From positions 1 to 64,000 of the forward strand of contig JAZRPZ010000117.1 in the NCBI GenBank assembly GCA_045649485.1: DNA of 64,000 nt, in the 5' to 3' direction. The notes under the pieces are model-generated. The model searched no databases. It saw only the letters and a program-made list of their open reading frames with translations, and was not told the DNA's origin. The stretch is from RUG11247 sp045649485. Its GTDB lineage: Bacteria; Bacillota; Clostridia; Christensenellales; Aristaeellaceae. Both the position numbers and the translations under genes were made by a program. Below are positions 63,998 to 64,000 of this stretch, piece by piece (positions within the stretch are counted from its first letter, which is position 1; each line of letters starts with the position of its first letter).

Positions 63998-64000
63998 TTG

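Noticed and set aside
1..64000. tRNA, rRNA and known riboswitches
   Set aside because: Scanning for T-loop and anticodon-arm patterns in the gaps gave nothing convincing; the lysS remnant shows that a protein gene, not a tRNA, was the insertion site.

Overview
The window looks like the chromosome of an uncultured, probably gut-dwelling, Clostridia-class Firmicute. Evidence: strong AGGAGG-type ribosome-binding sites, sigma-A promoters (TTGACA-17-TATAAT), a sortase-anchored pilus, an OmpR-type response regulator with a WalK/PhoR-like kinase, RF3, TypA and RecF, and many plant/host glycan genes. Species cannot be named from this sequence.

Layout. (1) 1-1063: 3' part of an SPFH/zinc-ribbon protein gene, cut by the window edge. 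(2) About 1064-11390: the integrase-proximal part of an integrated mobile element. It holds a serine recombinase, an ArdC-like antirestriction protein, small regulators, an A+T-rich DUF4238 cargo gene, several small accessory proteins, a candidate replication/transfer origin with a perfect DnaA box beside a winged-helix Rep-like gene, three tandem divergent paralogs of an unrecognised family, and a Tn916-like tyrosine integrase. Directly after the integrase lie short TGTACACCAA repeats and a 37-codon 3' remnant of lysS with its terminator, marking insertion into the end of lysyl-tRNA synthetase. No relaxase or conjugation gene is visible, so the element either continues left of the window or is a non-conjugative form. 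(3) 11.6-19.1 kb: a URO-D-family protein, two overlapping CNNM/CBS membrane proteins, a secreted YD-repeat protein and an ABC exporter. (4) 19.1-25.9 kb: phosphohexomutase, FGGY kinase and ThuA-like protein on the minus strand, divergent from a phosphodiesterase-like protein, a small lipoprotein and a GH51 arabinofuranosidase.

(5) 26.0-36.5 kb is the most striking region: one operon for a sortase-polymerised pilus. Its core order (large adhesin, signal-peptidase-like protein, FctA-type major pilin, class B sortase, small basal pilin) matches the group A Streptococcus FCT locus (cpa-sipA-fctA-srtC-fctB). The signal peptidase homolog has lost both catalytic residues (Ser to His, Lys to Gly), as expected of a SipA-type pilus assembly factor rather than a protease. 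Departures from the streptococcal locus are a secreted protein with about thirty EPEVTE repeats at the front, a 103-residue protein before SipA, and a second class B sortase at the end. Sorting signals are non-LPXTG (ISTGV, VPTGV, IPKTG).

(6) 36.5-51.6 kb: glycan metabolism. It contains a four-gene minus-strand run (GlcNAc-kinase-like, SIS protein, ceramidase-like, C39-like peptidase), an M20 amidohydrolase, a rhamnose-type ABC importer (ATPase, two permeases, binding protein), VOC and PNPOx-like proteins, a GH78 rhamnosidase-like enzyme, a second URO-D-family protein and an alpha/beta hydrolase. (7) 51.6-64 kb: SHOCT membrane protein, MFS transporter, DUF5714 protein, prfC, typA, recF, an EamA exporter, a small helical protein and a two-component system. 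Gaps here carry dispersed hairpin repeats with conserved loops.
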